Source: Candidatus Limimorpha caballi
GTDB taxonomy: Bacteria > Bacteroidota > Bacteroidia > Bacteroidales > F082
DNA length: 64,000 bases
Reading direction: 5' to 3'
Assembly (NCBI GenBank): GCA_018064605.1
Contig: JAGHUX010000007.1
Coordinates: forward strand, 103,767-167,766
The notes under the pieces were generated by a model. The model made no database searches. It saw only the letters and a program-made list of their open reading frames with translations, and had not been told where the DNA came from. Position numbers and translations under genes: made by a program. Shown here piece by piece: positions 18,050 through 26,637 of the stretch. Every line of letters starts with the position of its first letter. The first letter of the stretch is position 1.

Positions 18050-18228
18050 CAGAAGAAGCTATAAGGCTTATCAACAAGGCGTGCAAATTGTACCGCGAAG
18101 ATCTTATTCAGGTTCAGAATATTATTACCCGAGTGACACAAGTAAATGATGTAATTGATATTCAGGGAAGTGTAGATAGTTTCAGACAAAAACTCAAAAA
18201 GGAGGTGCAGAATGATGTACTATATTGA
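18043..18228 (+). CDS. Hypothetical early protein, 61 aa
   Basis: Helical, charged, unrecognised. It overlaps the next gene by 17 bp, consistent with a compact early operon. An AAGGAAGGAG stretch precedes the ATG and is an unusually good Shine-Dalgarno for Bacteroidales. Confidence 0.5.
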   Translation: MLTEEAIRLINKACKLYREDLIQVQNIITRVTQVNDVIDIQGSVDSFRQKLKKEVQNDVLY

Positions 18229-18553
18229 TAGGCCGAGCACATGGAGAGCGGCTAACCGCAAGTGTGCCGAGGTTCAGGAGTTCGTAAACCAGTTCAAGAA
18301 CTGCCTCGTGGCCAACGAACTTTCACGCGATGCGATGATCCAGGACATCCGCCACAAAGTAGAAGAATTGAACGAAGCCTACCCGCGAACAAAGAAACTT
18401 GCAGTGGATTTCGGCTCCAGCAATCAACTTTCATGCTTTCCGGAACAGAGAAATGTCGCTGACCAATATATCTTCACCATCATTTTCCTTCCCGTCCATA
18501 CAACCTACGAATTTGCCGAACACATCAATGTATTGGAGGAGGGAGGCGTGTGA
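18212..18553 (+). CDS. Hypothetical early protein, 113 aa
   Basis: Unrecognised. N-terminal half helical, C-terminal half mixed. AAAAAGGAGGTGC precedes the ATG, another strong ribosome-binding site. A 61-bp internal segment (18358-18418) is repeated downstream of the stop. Confidence 0.55.
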   Translation: MMYYIDRPSTWRAANRKCAEVQEFVNQFKNCLVANELSRDAMIQDIRHKVEELNEAYPRTKKLAVDFGSSNQLSCFPEQRNVADQYIFTIIFLPVHTTYEFAEHINVLEEGGV

Positions 18554-18623
18554 TGACGGATCAGTAGATGAATTGAACGAAGCCTACCCGCGAACAAAGA
18601 AACTTGCAGTGGATTTCGGCTCC
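18358..18623 (+). repeat. 61-bp direct repeat, copies at 18358-18418 and 18563-18623
   Basis: The two copies differ at one base. The first is inside the 113-aa gene; the second lies just beyond its stop and is not in a convincing gene. The intervening 144 bp hold the gene's 3' end. This looks like a partial duplication left after recombination between related phages. Confidence 0.85.
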
Positions 18624-18677
18624 GCGCTCCTCCACAGACCTAAATATTAAATGTTTAACAATTAAATACTAAGTAAA

Positions 18678-19112
18678 ATGAAAAAAGTTTATGTTGCCAG
18701 TAGTTGGCGTAACGAATACCAACAATCGCTTGTGAAAGAGCTGCGGTTGAATGGTTACGAGGTCTATGACTTCAAACACCCACACGGTGGCAAAGGCTTC
18801 CAGTGGAGTAATATTGATAAAAACTGGCAGTCATGGGATATGGCATCTTACAGAGAGGCTTTAACAAGCGACCACGCACAATTTGGATTCAACCGCGATT
18901 TTGATGCGATGAAAGCCGCCGATATCTGTGTGCTATGTTTGCCTTGTGGCAGAAGTGCTCATCTTGAAGCTGGATATATGAAAGGATCCGGAAAGAAAGT
19001 GATTGCCTACATACATCCAGACGAGAGAATCGAACCGGAACTAATGTACGGCATGCTTGACGGTATAGCACTTTGTATCCAAGATGTCATGTCAATGCTG
19101 AAAGGAAAATGA
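18678..19112 (+). CDS. Nucleoside 2-deoxyribosyltransferase-like protein
   Basis: 144 aa. KKVYVASSWRNEYQQ at the N-terminus and LPCGRSAHLEAGYMKGSGK at ~95-113 are the two signatures of the nucleoside 2-deoxyribosyltransferase / DUF4406 fold, where the Glu in HLEAG is catalytic. Phage members may act in base exchange, nucleotide salvage or DNA modification. Downstream neighbours are methyltransferases, which fits nucleotide or DNA metabolism. The substrate is unknown. Confidence 0.78.
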   Translation: MKKVYVASSWRNEYQQSLVKELRLNGYEVYDFKHPHGGKGFQWSNIDKNWQSWDMASYREALTSDHAQFGFNRDFDAMKAADICVLCLPCGRSAHLEAGYMKGSGKKVIAYIHPDERIEPELMYGMLDGIALCIQDVMSMLKGK

Positions 19113-19267
19113 ATTATTAAAAAGTTACATCAAGACACATATAGACGGGCGCAACGCGGCCATGAGCCACCTGCTCGCGGCGGAACAGAGAATGAAAACG
19201 AAACTTTCAAAAATCAATTAATTTATAAAAAATCACAATTCAATCTAAAAAAGAATCTGAAATTGAC

Positions 19268-19492
19268 ATGGAAAGAATTAAAACACGAAAGAACCATGGA
19301 TGCTATGTCTATCTGGACAAGGAGACAATCCGTAGACAAAGGAAAGACGGAACACTTGCAGTCTATCATCGTGAAAGATGGAGAGCCGAAGTTCACGGAA
19401 TTGGTGCCGGCGGAAGTATGCGATTGAGGAGGAGGTTCAAGACACGAGAGGAGGCGATGTCCTTCCTTCATGCTGCTAATAGACTTGGTTGA
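19268..19492 (+). CDS. Small basic protein, AP2-like fold possible
   Basis: 74 aa. Arg/Lys-rich. The pattern VYLDKETI...RWRAEV...RRRFKTREEAMSF resembles the three-strand plus helix AP2/ERF-type DNA-binding fold in phage proteins. That is a pattern match by eye. The preceding 155-bp gap has only a 19-codon ORF at 19162-19221 of doubtful reality. Confidence 0.5.
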   Translation: MERIKTRKNHGCYVYLDKETIRRQRKDGTLAVYHRERWRAEVHGIGAGGSMRLRRRFKTREEAMSFLHAANRLG

Positions 19493-19503
19493 GAATCTAT
19501 AAC

Positions 19504-20418
19504 ATGGCAGTTTCAGCAAAAAAATACAGACAATCGTTAAGAGCTACGGGGTCTTTCTACACAGATGCAAGACTTGCGGAAAGTATCATGCGTGAGGTAG
19601 AGTGTATGGACGAAGCGTATGACCCGACGTGCGGCAGAGGCAATCTTCTTGCCATCTTTCCAGTCGACTGCAGAAAGTACGGTCAGGAGATTGACGAATC
19701 GGCGTTGGCAGAGGCACGCGAGAGACTGACCAATTTCGAAGGAGTACTCGGCAACACTCTGACGAATCCGGCCTTCATGGACAGAAGATTTAAATCTATC
19801 GTGGCCAACTATCCTTTTTCCGTAAAATGGGAGCCGCAGAAGGATGAGCGGTTCGCCGAACTTCCCACGCTGCCGCCTCCGTCAAAGGCCGATTGGGCAT
19901 TCATCGCACATTGCTACTATATGCTTGCCGATGGTGGTACGGCGTCAATCCTATGCTTTCCCGGTGTGCTGTACAGGGGCAATCGTGAACAGGCAGTCAG
20001 AGAGTGGTTCGTCAAAAACAAGACCATACGCAAGGTTATATCGTTTGAAGGCGGTTTTTTCGAGGATACGAACATCGCTACGGCACTGCTTGTCCTGCAA
20101 AAGGGAGTTGTGAACGACACTATTCTGTTTACAGACCACGAAAGTGGCTTGGAAAGAGAGGTTCCCGTTGACGAAGTACTTAAGAATGATGGCAATCTGT
20201 CTGTCAATGTATATGTGTCTCCGAAGCCGAAACCTAAAGAGGAAGCCGACCCGTGGCTGCTCGAATTGAATTGCAGGCACGTGATGAAGGAAAAGTTGAG
20301 AAAGGACATTGCCCAATCTCAGATGGTTTGCCTCCTCGAAGGATGGAAACTCGATACTTTTCTCGATGAATTGCAGACGGTTATAGATAAATTTAGATCG
20401 GATAAAACAAAAAAATAA
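19504..20418 (+). CDS. N6-adenine DNA methyltransferase-like protein (HsdM/N-6 family)
   Basis: 304 aa from the ATG at 19504; a TTG at 19489 overlaps the previous gene and is not preferred. SAM-binding motif I is YDPTCGRGNLL and motif IV reads NYPFS, where family members usually have NPPF/Y. ADWAFIAHCYYMLADGG and ATALLVLQK are typical of type I HsdM-like enzymes. No specificity subunit is nearby, so it is probably a solitary phage methylase that protects DNA or regulates genes. The Pro-to-Tyr change in motif IV makes activity uncertain. Confidence 0.78.
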   Translation: MAVSAKKYRQSLRATGSFYTDARLAESIMREVECMDEAYDPTCGRGNLLAIFPVDCRKYGQEIDESALAEARERLTNFEGVLGNTLTNPAFMDRRFKSIVANYPFSVKWEPQKDERFAELPTLPPPSKADWAFIAHCYYMLADGGTASILCFPGVLYRGNREQAVREWFVKNKTIRKVISFEGGFFEDTNIATALLVLQKGVVNDTILFTDHESGLEREVPVDEVLKNDGNLSVNVYVSPKPKPKEEADPWLLELNCRHVMKEKLRKDIAQSQMVCLLEGWKLDTFLDELQTVIDKFRSDKTKK

Positions 20419-20428
20419 CTAATTAACA

Positions 20429-20565
20429 ATGATTAAATCTGAAGAATTATATGAGGCCATCAGCGCGACGGAATCTGGTTTCTGAAGGACCAGGGCGGAC
20501 ACGACAACAAACCATATTCCGCATCTGAACAAAAGAAATTCATCGGCAATGCCGTCGAAGTCAAT
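20429..20565 (+). pseudogene. Remnant of a second primase gene start joined to a cytosine-methylase tail
   Basis: ATG at 20429 gives MIKSEELYEAI, matching the start of the intact primase (MIKAEELYEAI at 21279). After a deletion and frame change the sequence reads QRDGIWFLKDQGGHDNKPYSA, again as in the primase at residues ~48-67. It then runs into EQKKFIGNAVEVNM, the conserved C-terminal block of C5-cytosine methyltransferases. So two truncated genes are fused just upstream of an intact methyltransferase. Confidence 0.75.
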
Positions 20566-21087
20566 ATGTCCAAGGCACTTGTTGAATCCATTAGTAAAAA
20601 GTATTGTATGACACACACCACAAATAAACCAATTCTTGACGCTTGCTGCGGCAGCCGGATGTTCTGGTTCGATAAAGACAACCCTAATGTCGAGTTCATG
20701 GATATTCGGGATGAAGAATGTGTACTGTCCGATGGGCAACTGGTGATGGTACACCCTAATACAATCGGCGACTTTACTGCTATGCCATTCCCGGACGAAT
20801 CATTCAAAATGGTTGTCTTTGACCCGCCACATCTCGTGTGGGCAGGGAAAGCTGCTAATCTATACAAGAGATTCGGCAAGCTCGACAAGGATTGGAAAAC
20901 AGAATTATCATTGGGCTTCAAAGAATGCTTTCGCGTGCTCCAACCATACGGCGTTCTGATTTTCAAATGGTCGGAAACGCAATTGAAACTTAAAAATGTT
21001 CTCGCACTGACTCAGGAAAGGCCTCTTTTTGGTCACAAGAGAGGAAAAACTTTCTGGGTGGCTTTTATGAAAATTCCAAAAATATAA
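20566..21087 (+). CDS. Class I SAM-dependent methyltransferase
   Basis: 173 aa. Motif I is ILDACCGSRMFWF and motif IV is VVFDPPHLVW, so a Rossmann-type methyltransferase that may act on DNA bases. The ORF can begin at 20566, but the first 14 residues (MSKALVESISKKYC) continue a C5-methylase tail from the fragment above, so the native start may be the ATG at 20608. Intact motifs suggest activity; the target is unknown. Confidence 0.72.
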   Translation: MSKALVESISKKYCMTHTTNKPILDACCGSRMFWFDKDNPNVEFMDIRDEECVLSDGQLVMVHPNTIGDFTAMPFPDESFKMVVFDPPHLVWAGKAANLYKRFGKLDKDWKTELSLGFKECFRVLQPYGVLIFKWSETQLKLKNVLALTQERPLFGHKRGKTFWVAFMKIPKI

Positions 21088-21090
21088 GAA

Positions 21091-21282
21091 ATGAAATCAA
21101 TAAACATACCCGTAATTCAGCGTGGAACACGCTTTAAATTGCATTTAATATTTAAAAGAAATACAAGAAAGTCGTTTGACGAAATCAATCAGTTCGTGAA
21201 GGAAACTTGTGGTGCTGATGCAGAAATAGAAAAACCCGACAGACTGAAGAAATATCTGTCAGAAAGAAAGGAAGTATTATGA
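21091..21282 (+). CDS. Hypothetical protein, 63 aa
   Basis: Basic, unrecognised. It lies 3 bp after the methyltransferase and overlaps the primase ATG by 4 bp (ATGA), so all three are likely co-translated. Confidence 0.55.
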   Translation: MKSINIPVIQRGTRFKLHLIFKRNTRKSFDEINQFVKETCGADAEIEKPDRLKKYLSERKEVL

Positions 21283-24161
21283 TCAAAGCAGAAGAATTAT
21301 ATGAGGCGATCGACGGCGGCTTGCCTGTGTTCGCCTACTATTATCCGATTGACATCAACAATCCGAAGAAGGCTCTGAAAATCCGTGACGATGACAAGAA
21401 CGCTTCTGCCGGAATGTTCCAGCGCGATGGCATTTGGTTCTTGAAAGACCAGGGAGGCAAGGACAACAAGCCTTACTCGGCCATCGAACTCGTGAGGAAA
21501 ATGGAATCGCTTGAGTACAAGGATGCAATCCAATGGATAGCAGAGAAATTTGCGCCGCAACTCGTGAAAAATGGTGATTTCAAGGTGAAACCATGCCAGC
21601 CTGTTATCACGCAGGAAGCTCCTCAATCGCAACTGAGAATCATTAAACGGGAGTCCGGCAAGTTCACACAAGAAGAACTCGACTGCCTCGGCTACAAGAT
21701 AACGCAGAAAATTTGCGACGAGTTCAACCTCATCCCGCTCGACGGTTACATCACGAAAGAGAGTAACGGGAAATCATGGAAAATAGCAGCCACGGACACA
21801 TATCCGATCTACTTCTATGACTATGGTGATTGGGGTAAGATATACCAGCCGAAAGGCGACGTGCGCTTCTTGTACTATGGCAAGAAACCGGCCAATTATA
21901 TGTTCGGCTGCAACGAATTTCGCAAGGTCTGGGAGGATGCGGAGAAAAAGAAATTTCCTCACGTACCAAACAAGTCAAAGAAACGTGACGATTACACACA
22001 TGACGCTGACGAAGTTGAAGACGAGGAAAAGGATGAGAGATGGGAGAGCCTGACTATATGTTCAGGGCCCTCCGACGCCTTGAATGTTTACGCTTGCGGT
22101 CATGTTGTTTGCTGGCCAAACAGTGAGACCGAACCACTCAATCCCTCGGTGATAAGGACAATGTTCAAACTTGCAAGGAATGTTTATGTTCTGTACGACG
22201 CTGATGAGACAGGCATCAAGAACGCTTACAACCTGGCACTCGTAAATCTCGATCTGAAGATTATATCATTGCCATCGGACCTTTCTGAATACAAGACACC
22301 GAAAGGGAAACCTTGCAAGGACATCAAAGACTTCATGATGTACTACCGTCGCGGAAAGATAGACCCTCAAAAGGAATTCCTTTACAGGCTCGTCAAACTG
22401 TCAATGAGCCTGAAGTTCTGGATAGAGACGCTGAACGAGAAAACATCGAAAATCACATACGATATTTCCAACCAGCAGCTTTTCAGGTTTCTATCGGCGA
22501 ACGGATTCCATAAAATGCCAACAATCAGCGACACCAACTTCATGGAGTTTGTGTTTGTCAAAGACCGTGTGGTTGAATTGATACCAGAAAACATGATGGT
22601 ATCACGCTGCAAGGACTTCCTTATTGAGTTCCTCGAAAAAAACGTGGAATACTACTCGCTGCAGCTCGTGAACGCCATTCACCGCAGCAAGCAACTTACT
22701 GTTGATTCGTTGCGCAACCTCGAAACCATCACGCCGAACTTCGCAGCTTTCAACTCCAAAGAGGAGTATTTCTTCTTCAGAAACACCATCGTCCGCGCCG
22801 ATGGAGACGGCTTGACCGAGATTAAGACCGCAGACTGCCCGTTTTATGTGTTAAAGCACAAGGTCATCCAGCACGACTATCATCCGGCTAAACGCAAAAT
22901 GTTTGACTTCGGCTATTCCGACTCCTATCAAAAATTATTGGGTAGCAGGGACGCATTCGCCCCCCACACCCCCGATTGGGATTTATATAACAGACAAATT
23001 GTCACTTTGCCACCCGATGAGGTATTTAATCTGCGACGCTGCGAGAATTTTGACTTCATCAGATTCATTTACAACACTGGTAATAAGTTCTGGAGAGAGG
23101 AAGCGGAAGCCGTCAGGAACAATTCCGGACTGTTGGCGCATGAACGGAATTTGGTTGACCTGAATTTCATAAACAAAGTGACAACTCTCGGTTATCTGCT
23201 CTCTAAATTCAAGGAAGAATCCGTACCGAAAGCAGTGTTCGCCATTGAGAGCTGCATTGCCGAGGAAGACGAAGGCGCGCACAAAGGGGGCACCGGAAAA
23301 TCTTTGTTCCTGAGCTGCGTTGACAAGGTCAGGAACCGTGAGTTCATAAACGGAGTCCGACTTTCCAACGACCTCAACTTCATTTATCAAGGCGTAAACT
23401 TCGACACAGACATCATTCAGATTGACGACCTCGCTGCATCCGTTGATTTGAACAAATTTCTGGTTGATATTACAGGCCCGCTAACTGTGAACAAAAAGAA
23501 CGTTGCGGCTTTCGTAATCCGCTACAAGGATTCTCCGAAATTCTGCTTCACTTCCAACCATGCCATCAAACGTTATGACGATTCACTGAAGCGCAGACTC
23601 CAGTTCGTCAGCTTCAGCGACTACTATCATTCAGCCAACAAGGACGGCAGCGTGAAGGAATTTAACCCGAAAACAGAGTTCGGGCGCAACCTCATCACAG
23701 ACTATGACGATGAAGACATGAATAAGTTTTACAACTTCATGCTCGAATGTGTTGTTGCATTCAAGAAATTCGGACTCGTGCAGCCGGATCTTGATGACAT
23801 CAACAACAGAATGGAACGCGCCCGTGTTGGTTACGACTTCATCGACTGGGCAGATGATTACTTTGATGAACGCTTCACCACAGATTTGTCTGATGTAAGA
23901 CTCATAAACAAGGAGGATGCTTATTTGTCCTGGAAATCTTCAATCTCGAAGAATTATGAGAAACACGTAAACAAGAACACTTTCACATCGAAGATGCGGC
24001 AGTGGTGCGACATCAGAAAATACGTTTACAATCCGAGTGAGATTATGAGACTGAAATCAAACACGGAACAGAAGCGTGATGAGATAAGAACTAAAGATGT
24101 CATGGGGAAGGTGACTGCGTATTTCATAGTCTATGCCCCGGACAGAAAGGAATACTCATGA
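21279..24161 (+). CDS. Phage primase-helicase (TOPRIM plus D5/SF3-like ATPase)
   Basis: 960 aa. The N-terminal ~110 residues look like a CHC2-type primase start without an obvious cysteine zinc site. A TOPRIM-like domain follows (TICSGPSDALNVYA near 260, VLYDADETGIKNA near 308). The C-terminal half is a helicase-type ATPase with Walker A HKGGTGKSLFL near 669, Walker B-like IIQIDDLAA near 710 and CFTSNHAIKRYDDSLKRR as sensor and arginine region. It would prime and unwind prophage DNA. Immediately downstream is an array of short repeats that may be the origin. Confidence 0.85.
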   Translation: MIKAEELYEAIDGGLPVFAYYYPIDINNPKKALKIRDDDKNASAGMFQRDGIWFLKDQGGKDNKPYSAIELVRKMESLEYKDAIQWIAEKFAPQLVKNGDFKVKPCQPVITQEAPQSQLRIIKRESGKFTQEELDCLGYKITQKICDEFNLIPLDGYITKESNGKSWKIAATDTYPIYFYDYGDWGKIYQPKGDVRFLYYGKKPANYMFGCNEFRKVWEDAEKKKFPHVPNKSKKRDDYTHDADEVEDEEKDERWESLTICSGPSDALNVYACGHVVCWPNSETEPLNPSVIRTMFKLARNVYVLYDADETGIKNAYNLALVNLDLKIISLPSDLSEYKTPKGKPCKDIKDFMMYYRRGKIDPQKEFLYRLVKLSMSLKFWIETLNEKTSKITYDISNQQLFRFLSANGFHKMPTISDTNFMEFVFVKDRVVELIPENMMVSRCKDFLIEFLEKNVEYYSLQLVNAIHRSKQLTVDSLRNLETITPNFAAFNSKEEYFFFRNTIVRADGDGLTEIKTADCPFYVLKHKVIQHDYHPAKRKMFDFGYSDSYQKLLGSRDAFAPHTPDWDLYNRQIVTLPPDEVFNLRRCENFDFIRFIYNTGNKFWREEAEAVRNNSGLLAHERNLVDLNFINKVTTLGYLLSKFKEESVPKAVFAIESCIAEEDEGAHKGGTGKSLFLSCVDKVRNREFINGVRLSNDLNFIYQGVNFDTDIIQIDDLAASVDLNKFLVDITGPLTVNKKNVAAFVIRYKDSPKFCFTSNHAIKRYDDSLKRRLQFVSFSDYYHSANKDGSVKEFNPKTEFGRNLITDYDDEDMNKFYNFMLECVVAFKKFGLVQPDLDDINNRMERARVGYDFIDWADDYFDERFTTDLSDVRLINKEDAYLSWKSSISKNYEKHVNKNTFTSKMRQWCDIRKYVYNPSEIMRLKSNTEQKRDEIRTKDVMGKVTAYFIVYAPDRKEYS

Positions 24162-24224
24162 AAATGAGTTTTTTTTTGAGTCTCTTTGGTCATTCCAAAG
24201 TTATCGACTTTAAACTTAAAATTG

Positions 24225-24494
24225 TTTGTCACTTTGTCACTTTGTCACTTCTAAAATATAAAATATTGAAAATCAACAACTTTGTCGGTGTCAAATTCGG
24301 TGTCAAATCGGTGTCAAACTTCATGGATTTATGATAACATTGTAAAAATAATTTGTCACCAATGATTATCAATGAGTTAAATGTTTTATGATAGTTTTTC
24401 GGTGTCAAACTAAAATTCAAAAAAAACATAATTTGTCACCAAAAACACACTTGATGTTCAATGAGTTATAACCAAAAATGTCAAGGTGACAAAT
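24225..24494. repeat. Iteron-like array, GGTGWCAAA on both strands; candidate replication origin
   Basis: The 448-bp gap 24162-24609 holds no gene. TTTGTCAC occurs in perfect tandem three times (24225-24248) and again at 24352 and 24432. CGGTGTCAAA occurs at 24286, 24298, 24309 and 24400, and GGTGACAAA at 24485. Counting strands, these are ten copies of one GGTGWCAAA-type motif in 270 bp of AT-rich DNA, right after the primase-helicase. That is the classic layout of a phage or plasmid origin. Confidence 0.55.
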
Positions 24495-24609
24495 TGACAA
24501 AGAAAAACGTCAATCAGAGGCTTGTAATGTGGGAAGCATAGTATTGACAAATTTTAAACGAAAAAAATTAGGTCGCTTACAATTTAAACGAAAAAACAAA
24601 TATTTGCAA

Positions 24610-25155
24610 ATGAAAGGTCTGAATTTAGAAGTTGAAGTGGGTCCGATTCTCAAGCAGTACATTGAAAATTGCTTGCAGATGGATGTTGTTGTTTCAAGCA
24701 AGAGGTGGGTTATACTTGACATCATCAAGCCGTACCTCCAAGTGAGAAGCAAACAACTTGATATGTTTGATAATGGAGACAAAAAGATAAACAACGATAA
24801 AAGCGGAACTATCAAAATAGAAGTTCCTCTTTTCCACTGCCGTGCATTCAACAGAACATACGGGAAAGTGATTTATTTAGATGGAATATATCACACAGTC
24901 ATCACGGATGAAGGACAGGCGGTCCTGCGGCGTCACTTCAAACAAATCATGCGGCAATCTTTCCGTGTGTATATGGATGGATATACTGCAGCATGGGAAG
25001 AACTCGACAAAAACAAAATCAAGTCCGGAATTGTGAGTTATTTTTCGGAATACGAAATTAATTTTACCGAGAAAGATGTCAGCGCATTCGCACGCGACTG
25101 GCTCAGGTACCGCAACAAGAAATATGAAGGCAGAATAAGCCCTATATTATTTTGA
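24610..25155 (+). CDS. Hypothetical protein, about 181 aa
   Basis: Unrecognised. The frame opens at 24529, but the first 27 codons are Lys/Arg-rich spacer-like sequence and the ATG at 24610 is preferred. The product is mixed alpha/beta and basic at the end. It lies between the candidate origin and the structural genes, so it could be a late regulator or replication accessory, without direct evidence. Confidence 0.6.
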   Translation: MKGLNLEVEVGPILKQYIENCLQMDVVVSSKRWVILDIIKPYLQVRSKQLDMFDNGDKKINNDKSGTIKIEVPLFHCRAFNRTYGKVIYLDGIYHTVITDEGQAVLRRHFKQIMRQSFRVYMDGYTAAWEELDKNKIKSGIVSYFSEYEINFTEKDVSAFARDWLRYRNKKYEGRISPILF

Positions 25156-25216
25156 ATTATATTGAAAATTAAAAAAATTAACCCCCGATATTGTCGTGAA
25201 TTTAAAATTATGAAAT

Positions 25217-25777
25217 ATGATTAAAATTGGAGTTAGCAACATCAAATTTGCACACAAAGGTATGGTGGCGGATACTTTTTTTGACCAGACGGAGACTTTT
25301 CTTCCGCACGAAGTTTTTAAAAGATTTTCTGACATAGAGTTCGTTCAGGACACGGCGGTTCTGACGGATGAGACTGTTGTCGATGACAACGGCCTGTATC
25401 ACAGAATAACACTCGACTTCTCCGTCAGAAAAGACTACGTCCAGAATGACGACATACTGTCAAGGTTCATTGACAGGCCTGTCATTGTGATGGTCAAGGC
25501 TGTTGACGGATGCAGCTATGTGATAGGCAACAACCAGTCGCCGGCTTACATTAGCAAAAAAAGCGGCTATAAGGCACTCTCTTCGAGAGAACATCAAATA
25601 TCTCTTGACCATATAAGCCTCGACGGTCTCAAAACCATTAATCTAACAGAAAGTTTGCCCATTGATCCGACAGCAATAGCAGTGAGTCAGGAAACAGTTC
25701 TTGTGCCTGCCGAAGGTGACACCGGAATAATTCACGTTGATTCACAAGTGGAATGGGCGGTGGAAGTAATAAATTAA
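25217..25777 (+). CDS. Prophage protein ending in a BACON-like half domain, 186 aa
   Basis: The first ~145 residues are not recognised. The tail (IAVSQETVLVPAEGDTG, then WAVEVIN and stop) matches the first strands of a BACON/Ig-like domain and stops where the second half should begin. The next gene ends the same way. It lies just upstream of the head genes, so a decoration or adhesion protein is possible. Confidence 0.6.
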   Translation: MIKIGVSNIKFAHKGMVADTFFDQTETFLPHEVFKRFSDIEFVQDTAVLTDETVVDDNGLYHRITLDFSVRKDYVQNDDILSRFIDRPVIVMVKAVDGCSYVIGNNQSPAYISKKSGYKALSSREHQISLDHISLDGLKTINLTESLPIDPTAIAVSQETVLVPAEGDTGIIHVDSQVEWAVEVIN

Positions 25778-25789
25778 ATTGCTATAATC

Positions 25790-26383
25790 ATGTCATTAAC
25801 AGTAACAAAAAACGGAACCACAAATTATGCCTGGTCGGTTCCGGCAAACACTGGCAGAAACCAGAAGACTTTCACAGGCAGAACCAAATCAGTTAATTCA
25901 CCATCAACATACGTTGATACGACTTTCAGGCAGCCGGGCAAGGCGGAATTTGTCCAGCTCGTGTCTTCTTCTGCAATCTCAGTGAGTAAAAATGGCACAA
26001 CCAAGACAATCACGGTGTTGTCAAATTCCTCAAGGCTGAATGTGGAGCTCTTGAGGAATTCAGTCAATGCGTCTGTTGGCGGAATAATTATCAACAATGT
26101 ATCATACGTGAACAATTCACAGATTACAGGTGATCCGGGAGCCGATGAGGAATATGAGGCTGTAATCACGGTTAATTTTAACGCAAACACAATCGCATCG
26201 GCCAAGGGCGTGGATGTCAAAATCACCGACAATGCTGGTCATTCAGTTATATGTTCGCTGACACAGGAAGCGCAGACAGCATCGATAACGGTGAGCCAGC
26301 AGACAGTCAGTGTGCCTGCATCGGGAGGAAGTGGATCTATTAACGTGACCGCCAACGACACATGGACGGTCGAAGCAGTGTAG
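25790..26383 (+). CDS. Ig/BACON-like surface protein, 197 aa
   Basis: Beta-rich, with one Ig-like unit (~60-165) and a second half unit at the end (SITVSQQTVSVPASGGSG, then TWTVEAV and a TAG stop). Only 5 bp later an overlapping-frame ORF (26389) encodes what looks like the missing BACON second half. BACON-like domains in Bacteroidales phages may bind glycans. Expression of the full domain would need a -1 frame change, otherwise the gene is frameshifted. Confidence 0.6.
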   Translation: MSLTVTKNGTTNYAWSVPANTGRNQKTFTGRTKSVNSPSTYVDTTFRQPGKAEFVQLVSSSAISVSKNGTTKTITVLSNSSRLNVELLRNSVNASVGGIIINNVSYVNNSQITGDPGADEEYEAVITVNFNANTIASAKGVDVKITDNAGHSVICSLTQEAQTASITVSQQTVSVPASGGSGSINVTANDTWTVEAV

Positions 26384-26388
26384 AAACC

Positions 26389-26577
26389 ATGCAGTCAGAA
26401 ACTATAAACGGGATAACCATCGAATGGCCGGAAGACCCGCAGCCAAAATGCAAATATACAATCAGATGGTCATGCAGCAACAATGCAGGAAGGGAAAGAA
26501 GAGCAACGTTCAATATCGTTGTCGGAAATACTACAAAGACGATAACAATCATCCAGGCGGGTCATCTCGCGGACTGA
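26389..26577 (+). CDS. BACON-like second half domain, 62 aa (separate frame)
   Basis: IRWSCSNNAGRERRATFNIVV and TKTITIIQAG match the last strands of a BACON domain. It is in frame -1 relative to the preceding gene, whose product ends mid-domain. The first usable ATG in a conserved position is 26389, though the frame is open from 26362. No slippery heptamer is visible, so a split or frameshifted gene is the simplest reading. Confidence 0.5.
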   Translation: MQSETINGITIEWPEDPQPKCKYTIRWSCSNNAGRERRATFNIVVGNTTKTITIIQAGHLAD

Positions 26578-26610
26578 TGATGTTGTCACTGTTTGAAGAG
26601 ATTATTGCTG

Positions 26611-26619
26611 TAATTTTGC
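26611..26619 (+). promoter_or_regulatory. Promoter -7 element for the head operon
   Basis: TAATTTTGC lies 19 bp before the ATG of the protease gene and fits the Bacteroidetes TAnnTTTGC pattern. It implies a very short leader and a separate promoter for protease, scaffold and capsid. Confidence 0.55.
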
Positions 26620-26637
26620 ATAGAAAAAGATAATAAA

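Noticed and set aside
17688..18086. 132-codon minus-strand frame over the early genes
   Set aside because: It covers the divergent promoter region and lies antisense to a coupled early operon.
24225..24248. CRISPR array
   Set aside because: The tandem unit is only 8 bp without spacers, and no cas genes are present in the window.
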